In this document: one piece after another, positions 37,724 through 49,087 of the stretch
Layout of the letters: each line of letters begins with the position of its first letter
Position numbering within the stretch: position 1 is the stretch's first letter
Assembly: GCF_958450345.1 (NCBI RefSeq)
Contig: NC_088781.1
Coordinates: forward strand, 122,276,431-122,340,430
From: Calliphora vicina
Lineage: Eukaryota > Arthropoda > Insecta > Diptera > Calliphoridae
Direction: 5' to 3'
Length of the DNA: 64,000 bases
Translations under genes and position numbers: made by a program
The notes under the pieces: model-generated
Seen by the model: only the letters and a program-made list of their open reading frames with translations
Database searches by the model: none
What the model was told of the DNA's origin: nothing

Positions 37724-40700
37724 GGGGCATTTCACGTCAAGTGAACCAACTTTTGAAATCGATGTCTTCCGATCGCGATGAAATTTGCACCAATGTTAGT
37801 TCTATTGGATAGTAATTCGGACACCCTTTTTCAACAAGATCGGTCAAGAACTCTCTGAGTTATAGGAGGTCAAAATTTGACATTTTGGCCAAACAGGTGT
37901 TTTTTTTATCCATATAACTTATTACCTATTGTTCTTAGCAAAATGTGTCCCAAATAGTTTAGATAGCTATTTATGCAATCTTTCGGAAAAAAAAATTTAA
38001 TAAAATATTTTTGATATTTTTTTTTTAAATCAAAAATATTTTTGACTTTTTTTTTCAAAATGGGCCCTTTTTATTTTTTTTTTTTAAGAAAGCTTAGGTC
38101 TTTTCCTAAGCGACCTATATGGTCGCTTAGTGGGATGCGAGTGGGATATCTATCAAAAAAAATATTTTGTAACTCAAGATTTAAAATTTTTGAATTTTTT
38201 TGCAAAATCAAAAACTTTGTTGACTTTTTTTAAAAAAATGGACCCATTTTTTAATTTTTTTTTTGCTCAGAAGAAAGCTAACACATAAGCTTTCTTTCCT
38301 TTAACACCCTTTTTGTCGCTTAGTGGGATGCGAGTGGGATATCTATAAAAAAAATGTTTTGTAACTCAAGACATACAATTTTTTACTTTTTTTTGAAAAA
38401 TCAAAAACCTTTTTGACTTTTTTTTCCAAAATGGACTCTTTTTTTATTAATTTTTTTTTCTCAAAAGAAAGCTTAGGTCTTTTCCTTTAAAACCTTTTTG
38501 GTCGCTTAGTGGGATGCGAGTGGGATATCTATCAAAATAAATGTTTTGTAACTCAAGACAAATGTTTTTAAATTGATTTTTTTCATATTTGTGTGTAAGT
38601 GTTTCTAAAACCTTAAAAATAAGAGCTCCGTCCGAAACGTAGTATACCTTTTCTACTGTAAATTTTGATTTTAGATAATTTAGTATTATCTTCTGGTACT
38701 CATAAACTGCAACGGTGTCATGTTTTAAATCGTCGGATATGATTGCCATACTTTTGTGTTCCAGGTTTTCTTCTTTCATGTAGTAAATAACTACTGTGAA
38801 TATAGTTGCTTGGTCGTTATTGAAGTGGAATGCTTGTATGGAATCCTGAAGAACATATTTATAGTTCTCTGCGAACTCAAATGAAATAATGAATTCACCA
38901 GACTTCAAATTTGTTTTCAAGTCCTTGAAGAATGACCACTGCTCTTTGACTAAAAAGTCATGGGTTCTCAAATTTAAAATTATGGTTTTCAGTGTGCATC
39001 TTTCAGTCTGAAGCCAAGATTCAAATTTTAAGACCTCAATACATTCTCGATCAAAAGAGTTGATTAAATTTTCTTTGATGGATGTGGTTTCCGGGCAATT
39101 CGAACATTCACCTAAGTGGCAAGAAGTTGTAGCATTAGGGCACATAGTCAATTTAAGGCAATCGCGGTAATGGTGTAAATCTTCTGATGAATCATCTTTT
39201 AAGTAATTTAAGTTGATTTCCTTCAACATCAATTTAACATTTTCATGGTAAATACAAACACATACTGTGTGAGTTCCGCTGCTTCCTGCCAAAACGCAAT
39301 GTTTTGGCCTCAGTTGTGTAAATTTTGTGAATCCAATTTTGACATCCTCGTATTCAGATTGAAATGTTGCGAATAATTCATTCAGGTTACAGAGAACCAT
39401 TCTCTTCTGCATTTGAACTTTCTTGCCATCGATTCGTACAGACATCCAGTCTTTCATTCCTGGCATCAGGCGACTCATATCATCTCGCTGATAAAACTGA
39501 GTTATTAGAGATTTAGTATCGCACTCCAAAGTTTTTCCCTTCTTTTTGTTTGGGAGTGTGAGAATCCCATGCTCAGCAACCAATTGTTTAGCAATTCTTG
39601 CTTTTCGTTGAGACGTTCCAAACTCAGTCATTGTTTTTGCAGAACTCCATGTTCTTGGAGCAAGCGTGAGAAGTTGAATTCTTTCAGCTTCACTCTGTGA
39701 CGTTTTGTATTTCTCTTTTATTTGTTCAAGAACTTCTACTGCATCCTTATGGTATTGGTTTCGACACTCATTCGTTGAATTTGAAAAGTTAGAATAACCA
39801 TCATCATCAACAGTTCTGTCTTCATTCTCGGAATTACTTTTGTCTTCATCTGGAATAACTTCAACGCAAGGCTCATTACTATTCAAATTCGGTAATTCGT
39901 TCAACTTTCCGAGCTCTTTCCTGCATGATCCACAAATTTTGAATCGTTTTGACAGCGTAGGAAATTTTTTTAATAAGCCGTCGGAAATATTTCGCATATC
40001 TGATGATCTGTGCTTCATTTTGTTAAAGAGATTAAAACAAAAAGACGAATAAATTTCATTTTCAACCTTAGCCTTTTTAGAAGTCGTAGACATTTTGAAT
40101 TTTGTAAGTATTTATGTAAATAACACACGTCTTAACTTTAACGCTATTTCTAAAAAACTGATTTCCGTATGTCTTCAGAATGACAATAAATAGTTTTTTA
40201 AGATCATATAGGTAGTACGTTTTAATGAGTGAGTCTAAAATCTTTTATTAGGGTCAAGAAGGGCTTACATACTAAAGTACCTAGTTTAACCAAATGTTAC
40301 AAATAATAATAAAAATAAACCACCATATAAATAACCTACCTGTCAACTTCTACCTCTCCACCCACTTCTTAAAGTCAAATGTCATAAAATAATAAATAAA
40401 CTGGTTCTTCGGAGAAGGGCCATAAAATATTTCCACTTGATTCCAAAAATTTGTTTCTGGGGCACCTGATATTTTAACAATGAAAATCACGTGCGCTGAA
40501 AACTACCTCTAGGATTGACTAAAAAAGCCGCAAGATACAAAACTCAGACAAATTTTGGGGGTGGAAAATTAATAGCGGTCGACCTCATATTGCACCCCTC
40601 CAGTGGCTATTATCGGTCAGTTGTTGTGGTTTTTATTTTTAAGGTTTTAGAAACACTTACACACAAATATGAAAAAAATCAATTTAAAAACATTTGTCTT

Positions 40701-41462
40701 GAGTTACAAAACATTTATTTTGATAGATATCCCACTCGCATCCCACTAAGCGACCAAAAAGGTTTTAAAGGAAAAGCTTTCTTTTGAGAAAAAAAAATTA
40801 ATAAAAAAAGAGTCCATTTTGGAAAAAAAAAGTCAAAAAGGTTTTTGATTTTTCAAAAAAAAGTAAAAAATTGTATGTCTTGAGTTACAAAACATTTTTT
40901 TATAGATATCCCACTCGCATCCCACTAAAAAGGGTGTTAAAGGAAAACACATAAGCTTTCTTCTGAGCAAAAAAAAAATTAAAAAATGGGTCCATATTTT
41001 TAAAAAAAGTCAACAAAGTTTTTGATTTTGCAAAAAAATTCAAAAATTTTAAATCTTGAGTTACAAAATATTTTTTTTGATAGATATCCCACTCGCATCC
41101 CACTAAGCGACCATATAGGTCGCTTAGGAAAAGACCTAAGCTTTCTTAAAAAAAATAAAAAGGGCCCATTTTGAAAAAAGAAGTCAAAAATATTTTTGAT
41201 TTAAAAAAAAAAATCAAAAATATTTTATTAAATTTTTTTAATTTTTTTTTCGAAAGATTGCATAAATAGCTACCTAAACTATTTGGGACACATTTGGCCA
41301 AAATGTCAAATTTTGACCTCCTATAACTCAGAGAGTTCTTGACCGATCTGGTTGAAAAATAGTGTCCGAATTACTATCCAATAGAACTAACATTGGTGCA
41401 AATTTCATCGCGATCGGAAGACATCGATTTCAAAAGTTGGTTCACTTGACGTGAAATGCCCC
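37724..41462. mobile_element. 3.7-kb DNA transposon with about 0.85-kb inverted arms
   Basis: The left arm (37724-38622) and right arm (40633-41462) are inverted copies. The termini read GGGGCATTTCACGTCAAGTG and its complement. Outside both ends is ATAT (possible TATA-like target, not resolvable). Each arm holds tandem copies of a unit of about 190 bp containing GTGGGATGCGAGTGGGATAT (left arm at about 38130, 38323 and 38509). The unique centre of 2 kb encodes one minus-strand transposase-like protein. The arms differ by indels, so the element is not very young. Confidence 0.85.
38447..40093 (-). CDS. Transposase-like protein, C-terminally truncated by the element arm
   Basis: This is a 548-codon frame starting MSTTSKKAKVE. 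It has a CGSC pair near residue 53, an acidic low-complexity stretch around 75-105, GMKDWMSV and KRMVLCNLNEL around 215-240, TKFTQLRPKHCVLAGSSGTH around 255-275, and a cysteine cluster (CHLGECSNCP) near 330. A probable RNase H-like core follows, with FEFAENY near 405, then ISDDLKHDT near 450, and YVSDGA at 485-490. The family is an unnamed arthropod/cnidarian transposon group; the usual residue in FEFAENY is D, here E. From residue 491 onward the frame is translated inverted-arm DNA, so the C-terminal part of the catalytic core after SDGA appears lost. It is probably inactive. The start codon lies 540 bp inside the right arm boundary. No intron was seen. Confidence 0.7.
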   Translation of the reverse strand: MSTTSKKAKVENEIYSSFCFNLFNKMKHRSSDMRNISDGLLKKFPTLSKRFKICGSCRKELGKLNELPNLNSNEPCVEVIPDEDKSNSENEDRTVDDDGYSNFSNSTNECRNQYHKDAVEVLEQIKEKYKTSQSEAERIQLLTLAPRTWSSAKTMTEFGTSQRKARIAKQLVAEHGILTLPNKKKGKTLECDTKSLITQFYQRDDMSRLMPGMKDWMSVRIDGKKVQMQKRMVLCNLNELFATFQSEYEDVKIGFTKFTQLRPKHCVLAGSSGTHTVCVCIYHENVKLMLKEINLNYLKDDSSEDLHHYRDCLKLTMCPNATTSCHLGECSNCPETTSIKENLINSFDRECIEVLKFESWLQTERCTLKTIILNLRTHDFLVKEQWSFFKDLKTNLKSGEFIISFEFAENYKYVLQDSIQAFHFNNDQATIFTVVIYYMKEENLEHKSMAIISDDLKHDTVAVYEYQKIILNYLKSKFTVEKVYYVSDGALIFKVLETLTHKYEKNQFKNICLELQNIYFDRYPTRIPLSDQKGFKGKDLSFLLRKKN

Positions 41463-42506
41463 ATATACATACATATAACTTTTGACAATTAAAAAATTCA
41501 TGGAATACTTTTTTGAAAAATATGACAAAAACTGCTTTTTATTGAGTTTATACAAATTTTTCAAATTGAAATTAAAATTTTATTTATGAATATTTTTTTA
41601 ATAAAGTTTTACAGTTATATAGATTTTTCTATTAAAAATGGGAAAATACAAAAAAAAATTGTTAAAAATCCCAAAAATGGTAATTTTTAGTTTTTTGGCT
41701 ATAATATCCATACCAGCGGCGCACATTGTTTTGAGCTTGGCCAAAATTGATTAAAACTTATGTAGGTATTTAATTATTTTTTAATATTTAAACAGAAAAG
41801 ACTTCAAATAGATTATATTCAAAACATTAATGAAAACTGTTTAGTAGTTTTGAAGTTATAGCGGCTCAAAATTATAGTTTGTATGCAACATGAAACATCT
41901 GTGAATTTAAAGAATAGCATGGAATTTCTGCATTGGTTATGATAGTAAAATTTAAATATTTTTTCTAACGGTCGCTAAAAAAAAACTATTGAAAATAGAA
42001 GTCTGATATATAATTTAATTTGCAACAATGGTATTGTTTACAAATATTGATCATATGTATAGTAATGTTAAAAGGAAGTTGTACTACAAAGTTAAACGTT
42101 TTCAACAGATACAAACTTTAGAAGTGAATTAAAAAAATTTATTAAAAATTGCTTTTGCAATTTATTTATGTATTATTGCCAAATGTATATATTATGACAT
42201 ATATAAAATTTAGCTTGACCCAATTTTTTTGGTAAAAGTTTTTTAGTGTCAACATCCCTTCAGATTCGTGATATTTTCAACATCTGGGTATAGATAAAAA
42301 GGGAATTATTCTATTTAGAGGAGCAGAAAATAATTTTTTCACTTTGAAAATTCAACAATAATTGAAAGAAACAATCCCGTACGAGAAGCAGTTTTGAAGC
42401 TGAGTGATTGGCTAAATACTGAAATATTTAGTGAAGAAGTTTATTAATATATTAAGTTAATTAATTTAACTTATAAAAGTTCAGTTTGAGTAAGCGTTTG
42501 TTATAG
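41463..42506. other. AT-rich stretch, probably old repeats
   Basis: A segment near 41640-41735 (ATCCCAAAAATGG, then GCGGCGCACATTG) resembles parts of R4 and the region near 50165 (GTGCGGCGCACATTGG). No coding frame was recognised. Confidence 0.4.
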
Positions 42507-42686
42507 GTTCCAAGTACAAGCAATTGCAAAGGTCGGCCCAAATTAAGATATGAAGAAGCATCACAGCGCACGAAAAGAAGGCGAGTCGATGAACTTGTTG
42601 CATCAACATCAATTGATGCTATAGCTAAAGCAGCACAAAAAATATCCGATGCACAAACAGCAAGTTATTGGTGGAACAAGCATTAG
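42507..42686 (+). pseudogene. Fragment from the N-terminal side of an insect transposon protein
   Basis: After a TTATAG that looks like a splice acceptor, the frame reads VPSTSNCKGRPKLRYEEAS, then QRTKRRRVDELV and AKAAQKISDAQTASYWW, before a TAG at 42684. A GRPxxxxEEAS..TKRRR segment is typical of the N-terminal side of the family whose C-terminal fragment lies at 19680-19972. Nothing downstream matches the rest. This is an isolated remnant; the family link is from memory of its members. Confidence 0.45.
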
Positions 42687-42927
42687 CTCTATATATAGAC
42701 ATGAATCTCTCTTTTAGGCGATATAATATGATGAGAAAAGTAGTGAATTATATTCATGAAGATTGTTTCCCCTCATATTACTTAATTTTAGAAGCTAACG
42801 AAAATGTATTCCGGAGGATGTCACCGTAAAAAAACCTTATTTTATATGGAGGTTAAGCCATTTAAAGTAAGTAAATAAGTATGGGTATGTTATTCCTCCC
42901 ATTCGGAAACAATATTTTATTGACATA

Positions 42928-44218
42928 CAGTGGTCGACATAAGTCTACGTACGACCACAATTTTTGCCACTTTATGAGAGAAACCCCGGTAAATAAAAAA
43001 ATAATAATGCAGTTTAGTTTGAAATCTATTTTTATTGCTAAATTATTTATAAAAAACAATAAAAAACATTGACAAAAGTCTACATACGACCACAGCATGT
43101 CCTGCTGAATACTAACAGATAAGCAATGCAATTTATTAAGTCTACAATTCAAAAAATATTCAGTTACTTCGAAAACACTGGTACAGTTAAAAACAAGCTG
43201 CGAAGTGGTCGCCCAAAGAAACTACATCGTAGAGATGTAATCTTCATTTTAACAAAAGAGTCAACAAAAACCCAAAAGTAAATACCACAAAATTGGCCGA
43301 AGAACTCGTAACAAGATCAGAAGTTATTGTTTATCCACGAACAATTCAAAGAACCTTAAATAATAATGGAAATTAAAGCAGAAAGCCTCGTAAATTAGCG
43401 AACGGATCGTAAACTTCGTTTGAAGTTCGCCCAAAAGCACTTTGAAAAGGACATGGAATTCTGGAAGCGAATTTTGTTCACTGATGAGTTTAAGTATAAC
43501 ATATTTGGAAGTGATGGGACAGATAAAGTATGGCGCAAAACAAATGCAGCAATGGATTCGAAAAACTTACTTGCTACAGTTAAGCATGGTGGTGGCAGTA
43601 TGTGATACTGTCGCTGCTTCTGGAGTGGGAAGTTTGTTATTATTGAGGGTAATTTGGATCGTTATCAGTACAAATCCATTTTAGAACAAAAATTTGAGAG
43701 TACCGGTTGATATTTTAACTCTTGGTTAAAGTTAGATTTTTCAGCAAGATAACGATCCGAAACATACGTCTCAAAGTGTCAGAGATTGGCTACTCTACCA
43801 TGCCCACGACAATTGTACATACCACCTCAAAGCCCGGACTTAAATGTTATTGAGTACGTGTGGGAAATTCTACAACGGAAGATCCTAAAACATCTTATTA
43901 CTTGTGAACCAATGTTATAGGAGAAGCTTCCAGAAAGAAAGTCCCGTGGAGGCCCAAAGAAATATTGAATTTAATGAAAATTTGTATTCGCTGAAAAATG
44001 TTTATTTAGTGTACAGATCGTATGTAGACTTTTGTCAACATATTTTTTGTAATTTTTGTGAATAATAGTTTAAATTAACTATAAATTTAGCGATATTTTT
44101 TTTTATATTACTAAAAATGCATTTGAAATAAAACAGCATCATTACATTTACTTATTATGGTTTAGAAGTCCGCGAGTTACGAAAATAATGGTCGTACGTA
44201 GACTTTTGTCGGTCACTG
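42928..44218 (+). mobile_element. Tc1-like element with IR/DR ends (1,291 bp)
   Basis: The ends are CAGTGGTCGACATAAG and the complement of CAGTGACCGACAAAAG, flanked by TA (42926-42927, 44219-44220). Each end contains a second, inner copy of the motif AGTCTACATACGACCA (left about 43078-43093, right about 44017-44033), the IR/DR arrangement known from some Tc1 elements. The element carries a broken transposase gene in plus orientation. Confidence 0.9.
43130..43920 (+). pseudogene. Tc1-like transposase, frameshifted
   Basis: Read across frames this is a Tc1-family transposase. The order is a helix-turn-helix remnant with GRPK near 43205, RTDRKLRLKFAQKHFEKD near 43400-43450, FWKRILFTDEFKYN with the first catalytic D near 43490, FGSDG and KHGGGS near 43510-43605, QQDNDPKHTS with the second D near 43750, and SPDLNVIEYVWE with the catalytic E near 43855. 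The D-to-E interval fits 34 residues if the frameshift near 43810 is allowed for, that is DD34E. Several frame breaks lie between, so it is inactive, but all three catalytic residues are still present. Confidence 0.85.
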
Positions 44219-44655
44219 TATTATGAATTTTATAAGTTTTTGTAATTTTTGAAAAGGGACATTTTTAATTCTGTAGTGTCCGAATACAACCAAATTTGGT
44301 CAAAACGTTAATGTTCCAGAAAAATATTGTACAAAATTTCATAAGTTTTGATATATTTTTTAAATTTTGTGGTATTTTTAATTTTCAGGATACATGGGAA
44401 GGACACGAATCCTTGCTCCGAATCATAATTTTGATTTGACTATCTTTTATCAGTTCAACTAAGAGTGCCAAATTTCATGTCTGTATGACAACTGCTTCTA
44501 TTCTTGGCCAATAGTTATATGAAATCAAAACACTGTGAGGCGGGGTTATATAAAAGCCTATAAAAGTGGGACAATTTTGTTTTAAAAACTTAAATTTTTA
44601 TTTTTCATTCCCCCTAGATTTACTCTTGAATATATAGGTTTCTTAAATTTGATTG
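44219..44655. other. Short AT-rich stretch between elements
   Basis: No gene is seen. The wording resembles decayed repeat sequence, without a second copy that I could place. Confidence 0.35.
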
Positions 44656-44663
44656 ATTGCAAT

Positions 44664-45417
44664 TAGGGTTTTTAATTTCCCGACCTTTTTTGATTCCCGG
44701 GAATCGGGAAATTTTTATCTACATGATACTGTAAATTAGGAATATTATATCCAAATTTCGTATAAAAACTTAGTGTTATAATTATTATATCAAAGCTTCG
44801 AATTAATGAATAAAATTTGAGCTTAATTCATTAAAATCATAATCCGTAATTGAAGAATGTCAGCCTTTCATTCCATAAATCCATTCCTAATATTTAATTT
44901 TTTAGATTTATTCTAAAGCCTTTGTTTAAACTGAATTAAATTTAAAGTTAATTAATAACAGATCATTCAAACTTTGAATGATTAAATTTTTGTTAAATCA
45001 AATCATTTACAAAATTAATTGAAAAAATTGCCTTTTTGTACTAGATTTGAATTGAAGAAAAATTTAATCAATTGATAAATTTATGAAGCTATTTTGTTAT
45101 GGATTTGAAGAAGAAATTTAAAGAAATTAGAATGATTCAATAAGAAATAAATTCTATAAATAATGAATTTACTTTTTAAATTTTCATACAAAAAACCTCA
45201 AATAAATAATAATAGTAAGCGGTCTAATATTGCCGAGATATAAGCAAAAAACAGTAAAAAACTTTTCACTGTTTTTTGGAGAAAAAAATGGAGTTCTTAT
45301 TTGTCTTCTATGTATTTTCGTCAGTTTTTAATTCCCGGGATTTCCGACTAAAAATCCCGGGAATCGTGTAGTGAAAAATTGGCAAAATTAATAAAATTTT
45401 TAGGGATAAAAACCCTA
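44664..45417. mobile_element. hAT-type non-autonomous element (754 bp)
   Basis: The ends TAGGGTTTTTA and TAAAAACCCTA are flanked by a perfect 8-bp duplication, ATTGCAAT, at 44656-44663 and 45418-45425. Inverted subterminal motifs occur inside (TTCCCGGGAATCGGGAAAT near 44693; ATTCCCGGGATTTCC near 45333). The centre is AT-rich and non-coding. It resembles the TAGGG-ended element at 5735-7377 in end structure but not in sequence. Confidence 0.85.
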
Positions 45418-45425
45418 ATTGCAAT

Positions 45426-45645
45426 TCATTTTTGATTTCATTCACTTGAATTGCAATTCATTGTTCTAATTCATTTGAATGAATTCAAAATCAATTCAAT
45501 TCAAACGATTTGGATATGAATTGCAATTCTCGTTAACAAATTTATTTGAATTGGAAACGAATTGCAATTCATTTTACAGATTCATTTGAATTGAAAACGA
45601 ATTGCAACTCCTTTTTACAAATTCATTTGAATTGGAAATTAAAAC
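45426..45645. repeat. Degenerate minisatellite with a GAATTGCAATTC core
   Basis: GAATTGCAATTC occurs at 45448, 45518, 45559 and (as GAATTGCAACTC) 45599, with ATTCATTTGAATTG between the units. The spacing settles at about 40 bp. The adjacent hAT-type element used ATTGCAAT, part of this core, as its target. Confidence 0.7.
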
Positions 45646-47799
45646 TCATTTCTGGCTAATTCCAGAAATTTATTATTTCTTTCAGATCTTATCTGATTTA
45701 AATAAAATGTACTGTATATGATAATATTAGGAGATGAAGGAAACGAATAATAATGGAACCAGTGTCCTTCACATGCATATTTAAAAATTCTATAGCTTTT
45801 TAATGTAATCGTATATAAATTTCCCTAAAAAATAACAACTGTTATACCATTTTCCGCCAAACACTTACTCCAGCAATTTTCCGCTAAAACTCATAAAACT
45901 TGTGAAAACTTTTAGGCGCATTTTTTCGCTTCCTTTATTCTCAAATTTTAAGCCAATAAGATGAACGGAACACACTTGCAAACACGCATTGATGTGAATA
46001 TATGTATTTCTCACTAAATTACACACTGTTTTGACTCCTACTTTTTTTTTAAAAAAAGTGCTGTTTTTAGTTGTTGGAAACTGCAAACAATTCTATACAA
46101 AGTTTAACCAAATTGTGACAATGTTTTCAGCTCATTTTTCCATGTTTTTTTTTCTTTTTGTTTGGTTTTTTGTTTGATGTTGTTTTAAAAACATTGTTGT
46201 GCGAAAAATACACCAAAAAAAAAGAAAACTTTTACCGCATATAATGCGGTGTATATCGTGCATACGGTTTATAAATTGTTTGTGGATATTTGTTGCTCGA
46301 CGTGAATTTATTTATTTTTTCTGTTTTTTGTGGAGGGGTTTTTTTTAACGCAGATATTTGTAGTAACGGCGACAGCTACAACAACAATAGTAATAAAATA
46401 ATAATAAAACAACATATGAAATTTGCATTAAAATGATTTTTGATTACAAATTGGCTGGAGTTACTACTAGTAGAGAAGGAAAAAACGAAATAGAGTTTGT
46501 GTCATAATAAAATAATAAATAAAAGAAGTAGGAGCATGTACTAGTACTGCTTTTGGTTAAGTCGAATCTGATGGTTGCTTCAGGATACATTTGAAAAACT
46601 TACATTAAGAATACATTAAAGCAGTGCTCGGCAAACGCTTGCAATCCCAGTAGAAGTGAGACCAGGTAGAAGTGAGACCAAGTACAATAAAAGGTCGGCA
46701 CAAAGAGCTCATGCTAAATTTGTTAATATATTTCAAGCTAATTTCTGCTAGACCAAAAAATCAAAAAACTTTTCCTTGTACGTAGGGTACCGGCGAAATA
46801 AAACTCATATAGCCAGCAGCAGGTCGTCAGCGTGAGTTCTCTTTTCTTTTTATGATTTACAAACAATTTCAACTGTTTTATGGTAAAGAACAAAAACAAA
46901 ATACATACAATATATTGAGCATAACAAATTTTTAACGGAAAAATTCCAATTTTGGGGACATATGCTGACTATTGTTCATTTGATTTTTCCGTTTTATTTT
47001 TTTTCGCTCAACGTCAATTTTGTCTAGTTGGGAGGGGGGTAGAATTTTGGTTAAAAGGTATAAAATCAATAAAAACCAAAGTAAAAGGAGAGAAAAAAAT
47101 TTTAAACAGTGGAAAAGTGTTACCTTTGATGTTTATTGTTTTTGTTATACTGCTGCTGTTATTGCCACCTATTGTTTATTGTTGAGGTTGACAACGCAGT
47201 TGTTCATTTTTATTCGTTTGAGGGATTTTATGTTGGAGGTTTTCTTTTGTAGTTGATTTTGTTTTTAAATTTTTATTTTTTTAATTTTTATGCAAAAGTG
47301 TGAAAAGTTTTTTTTTATAGACTTTCTTTGAGCTGTAGTTTTTACAAGCTATAAGCTTAATAAAGACTTTTATTGTGAAAATGTAATTAAATAATAATAT
47401 TTCAATATGTAAAATACATATATTAAAGATTGTATTATGAAATTTAAGAGAATGTTTATCAACTTTCTGATTTTCTTTGAAGGTTCGTCCTATAAAAAGT
47501 AGAAACTCTACAGACTGGCTGTATGACTTTTCAACTCATGCCTTAAACGCTAAAGGCAAAATACATAATATTTTGAATCTTTTCCACCAAATATATCGAC
47601 TTATAAGTTATTCTGTGAACTCGAACGTTTAGGAGCTAAAACCTCGTAAAAAAGGTACGTTTATAGCTCCAACATGGATTAAAGTAAAATTTTAATTTAT
47701 GTCTAATCCAAAATTAATAACCGCCTCACTATGCACAGTTAACGTGCTATTAAAAAATTCAAATTATAAATTTATTGTATGTATTTATATTAGTATAAA
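45646..47799. other. AT-rich stretch, no gene recognised
   Basis: A short direct repeat, GTAGAAGTGAGACCA, occurs at 46651 and 46666. Frames at 45865-46086 (minus) and 46952-47256 (plus, two overlapping) show no motif. No transposon ends were recognised. Confidence 0.45.
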
Positions 47800-48877
47800 C
47801 TAGCTGACCCGACAGACGTCCTGTCCAAGTATAAAAAATGCTTGTGTTCGATTTGTGAGAAGCGGCTTGAAAAGAGTAAAAATAGCTAAAAAAGAAAAAA
47901 AAACGTATTATTGAATGACATAGAACGTAGAATAAAATATACATAGAAGCACTACTGAGAGACAAAGAACCTAAGTTTGTTGTCAAAAACCTAAGTCTTG
48001 CATGTAATTCAATGTACATATTTTGAGTTTTTATATAAGTAATCGAATTTTGGTCGGAAAAATGAGTGATCGCAGATCGAGCTATATTTCTTGATTAACG
48101 CTTATTTGCCAAGTTATTAGCGAATTTAAATATTTTGAGTTTTTAAATAAAAAATCGTTTTTTTGTCAGAAATATGAGTGATCACAGATCGAGATCCTTT
48201 TCTTGATTAAACGCTTATTGGCCAAGTTATTAGCGATTTTAGATATTGTGAGTTTTTATATAATAAAAACAATTTTTGGCCAGAAATATGAGTGATCACA
48301 GATCAAGCTCCTTTTCTTGATTACACGCTTAGTGGCTAAGTTATTAGCTATTTTCGATATTGTGAGTTTTTATATAAAAAATAGATTTTTGGTCAGAAAT
48401 ATGAGTGATCAAATATCGAGATCCTTTTCTTGATTAAACGCTTATTTGCCAAGTTATTAGAAAATTTAGATATTTTGAGTTTTTATATAACAATCGATTT
48501 TGGTCTAAAAATATGAGTGATCACAGATCGAGCTCCTTTTCTTGATTAAACGCTTATTGGCCAAGTTATTAGCGATTTTAGATATTTTGAGTTTTTATAT
48601 AAAAAATCGATTTTTGTTGAGAAATATGAGTGATCACAGATCGAGCTCTTTTTCTTGATTAAACGCTTATTGGCCAAGTTATTAGCGATTTTAGATATTT
48701 AGAGTTTTTATATAAAAAATCGATTTTGGGCTAGAAATATGATTGATCACAGTTCGAGCTCCTTTTTTTGATTAAATAAAACGAAAAAAGTGGGCGTGGT
48801 CAATTTTTCATTCCGTAAAAACCGGCCGTTCTCTATGCAATTACCAACGAACGACATTTGATTTTTATTTATATAGA
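47800..48877 (-). mobile_element. Non-autonomous Helitron (1,078 bp)
   Basis: On the minus strand it starts TCTATATAAATAAAAATC after an A and ends GGGTCAGCTAG before a T, which is the 5'-TC ... CTAG-3' structure inserted between A and T. A hairpin with stem GACAG/CTGTC (47811-47825) sits seven bases before the terminal CTAG, as expected for the Helitron terminator. No target duplication is needed. It encodes no Rep/helicase. Most of its interior is a tandem array described separately. Confidence 0.85.
47995..48780. repeat. 113-bp tandem repeat inside the Helitron (about 7 units)
   Basis: The anchor GAGTGATC (or variant) occurs at 48064, 48176, 48290, 48403, 48515, 48628 and 48741, giving intervals of 112-114 bp. 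Each unit contains CGCTTATTGGCCAAGTTATT, TTTTGAGTTTTTATATAA and CAGATCGAGCTCC. Unit differences are modest. Confidence 0.95.
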
Positions 48878-49087
48878 TTTGTATTATTTGTCTTCTCAAA
48901 TTCATCGTTGTTATCATTTACTGGTCTTGTTAAATAAATGACAATAAGAGTTTTTCCACAAAAATGAAAAAAAAAGGACAAGGCATTGTCTGGACTTTTT
49001 TTTTAAATGTAAGCTGATACCCTATACTATTCTAAAATCTATACAAGTCAAGCCCCTACACTAAGTAAAAGAGCAAAAACATTTTTC

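Noticed and set aside
40515..40787. A plus-strand frame with the same C-terminal residues as the 548-codon protein
   Set aside because: It is the inverted arm copy of 38447-38622 and not a second gene.
46651..46680. GTAGAAGTGAGACCA repeated twice
   Set aside because: Two units only, too short to define an element or regulatory site.
46952..47256. Two overlapping frames rich in hydrophobic and lysine residues
   Set aside because: They are AT-driven composition without a motif, splice signals or homologous copy.
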